Shown here: piece after piece, positions 62,787-64,000 of the stretch
Layout of the letters: every line of letters starts with the position of its first letter
How positions within the stretch are numbered: position 1 is the first letter of the stretch
Assembly: GCA_949752795.1 (NCBI GenBank)
Contig: CATKHW010000554.1
Span: forward strand, 180,001 to 244,000
Reading direction: 5' to 3'
Source of the DNA: Hyperoodon ampullatus
Lineage: Eukaryota; Chordata; Mammalia; Artiodactyla; Ziphiidae
DNA: 64,000 nucleotides
Notes under the pieces: model-generated
Told to the model about the DNA's origin: nothing
The model's input: the letters and a program-made list of their open reading frames with translations, nothing else
Database searches by the model: none
Translations under genes and position numbers: made by a program

Positions 62787-64000
62787 CATGGAATGGGTGC
62801 CAGGCATTTGTGCTGTAAAGGTTCTGCATTTGCTCACCCAATCTCACCAATCCTCTCAGTCCCAAGTGTCCAGCCTTATGCCACATCCAGCTGTCATTGT
62901 AGATAGGGTCATTCCAGGTTTCATCAGAGACCCTGAAGGAATTGTAAAGAATTTCCCAGTTTTTTTGTTTTGTTTTTGAAATTCCTTTTTATAGTGGGTT
63001 TGAGCTGATTCTCGCTGCCATGTTTATGCCAGTCTAGACACACTTGATTCCCTTATGGAGACATATCAATCCATAGGTTTTAAGATTCTTACTAGTCAGA
63101 TATATTCCTCTGCGGGAAATATGGCGTTTTGAGTCCCTTTCACTGTGGAAGGTGTAGGTCTTGTCTATTCCATAGTTGGTTTTTGGAACGGTACCTGTGC
63201 TTATATCAAACTCTGGTTTTATGCATCACCCCACCTCTCCTTCCCCCTTAAGCAGGCATAAGAGTGTTTTCTAAATGTGAGACACTGTTCTCTTTCCTAA
63301 CTCAGTTCAAGTGTAGCCATGTTTACAGGATCTTCATAAGTGATATCTTATTATAAGTTTCTTTTTCTGGGTAACTTATTTCACTTAGAATCATCGTACC
63401 TGAATCCTCCCATTTTGCTGCTACTGGTCTTATGACATTGATTTCATGGCTGAGGGATATTCCTTCGTACGTAAGTACCACAATTTTTTGAACCATTTTT
63501 ATATGTCCTGGGATATTTAAGGTGTACCCAAGTTGAGGTCCTTGTTAGCAGTTCAGCCCTAAATTTTGGGGTGGCTCTGTCTTATTGATTTTCAGTTTTC
63601 CCAAGGTATATTCCCTAGACTGGAAGTGCCCTCGGCTCTGTAGCTCTGTTGTTTACTTGTTTTAGGGAACACAATGCACTCCACCAGAGAGGCAGTTGGC
63701 AATTTACATCCTGCCCATCAGCATAACAAGGCTCCCTATTCTCCAGGGCCTGTCTTGCCTTTCTGGTTTTTACACATTTTGTGGATGTCCCTTTTGACCG
63801 GTGGGAAGTGATACTTCTTTGTAGTGCAGATCTGCATTGCCAGCTTGCTTGCTTGGCCAAAAAGGGCGTATGCGTTTTCCCCTGAATATATTCAGGAGAA
63901 AACGCATACGCCCTTTTTGGCCAAGTGCATCATTGTCGAAGTTGTGCCCCTCTTCGTGTGCTTTAAAGGCGATTCCAACGTACCTCTTGAAATCTGTTTC
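62787..64000. repeat. Satellite monomer M37 (partial, cut by window end)
   Basis: First 1214 bp of a unit of the GTAAAGGTTC start type. The array continues past the window. Confidence 0.94.
63852..63925. repeat. Palindrome P37 (1 mismatch)
   Basis: Centre 63888/63889. Only pair 9 is off (left T to C). This is the left-arm half of the matched change seen in P23. Confidence 0.94.

Larger units (their letters stand above)
1..64000. repeat. Satellite DNA array, ~1738-bp monomer, 37 head-to-tail units (common cetacean satellite type)
   Basis: The whole window is a direct tandem repeat. Fixed landmarks recur every 1733-1739 bp from the first base to the last, for example the segment leading to GGGACCCATGG, the GGAACGGTACC site and the palindrome centre. 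All monomers are in the same orientation. Copies differ mostly by scattered substitutions and one- to few-base indels. The only larger events are a 20-bp deletion (M7) and a ~250-bp SINE insertion (M18). Assignment to the common cetacean satellite rests on unit length, the L1-derived core and the whale-type SINE; I could not run a database search. Such satellites lie in constitutive heterochromatin. Only patchy local higher-order structure is visible, with no single regular multimer across the window. Confidence 0.95.

Noticed and set aside
1..64000. CRISPR-like regular spacing
   Set aside because: The period is ~1738 bp with the whole unit repeated and no short repeat with unique spacers.

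Overview
The window is not gene territory. It is one uninterrupted array of satellite DNA made of a head-to-tail repeat of about 1738 bp. Using the first bases of the window (CATGG..TGGGTG) as phase, there are 36 complete monomers and a 37th cut off by the window end. Thirty-four complete monomers are 1734-1739 bp. The two exceptions are M7 (1719 bp, a 20-bp deletion) and M18 (1990 bp, a SINE insertion). I see no functional protein gene, tRNA, rRNA, CRISPR or prokaryotic signal.

Organism: the SINE at 29687-29924 starts on the minus strand with GGGCTTCCCTGGTGGCGCAG and has tRNA-type A and B boxes. This is the tRNA-derived CHR family of cetaceans, hippos and ruminants, in a form I recognise from whales. 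A ~1.74-kb heterochromatic tandem repeat fits the 'common cetacean satellite'. From memory, that repeat is about 1.7-1.76 kb in baleen, sperm and beaked whales and about 1.58 kb in dolphins and relatives, so a non-delphinoid whale is my best guess.

Each monomer, counted from its start, has three recognisable parts. (1) Offsets about 1-440 and 1330-1737 are unrecognised satellite sequence. (2) Offsets about 443-1062 are, on the minus strand, a decayed 3' end of a LINE-1: the ORF2 C-terminus and 3'UTR. (3) At about offset 1063-1136 lies a 74-bp palindrome with 37-bp arms and no spacer. The palindrome is present in all 37 monomers, is exactly self-complementary over 72-74 bp in 12 of them, and interrupts the L1-like homology, which seems to resume weakly beyond it.

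Layout: M1-M3 (1-5207) are diverged monomers. M4-M7 (5208-12141) is a mosaic of shared half-monomers. M8-M17 (12142-29513) are more individual copies. M18 (29514-31503) carries the SINE. M20-M27 (33243-47142) contains dimeric and trimeric higher-order duplications, the clearest being M24-M25 repeated as M26-M27. M28-M37 (47143-64000) shares variants at spacings of 3, 4 and 5 monomers, as expected from repeated unequal exchange. The points most worth checking are the conserved palindrome, the paired arm changes that keep it self-complementary in some monomers, and the monomer in which its centre has been deleted.
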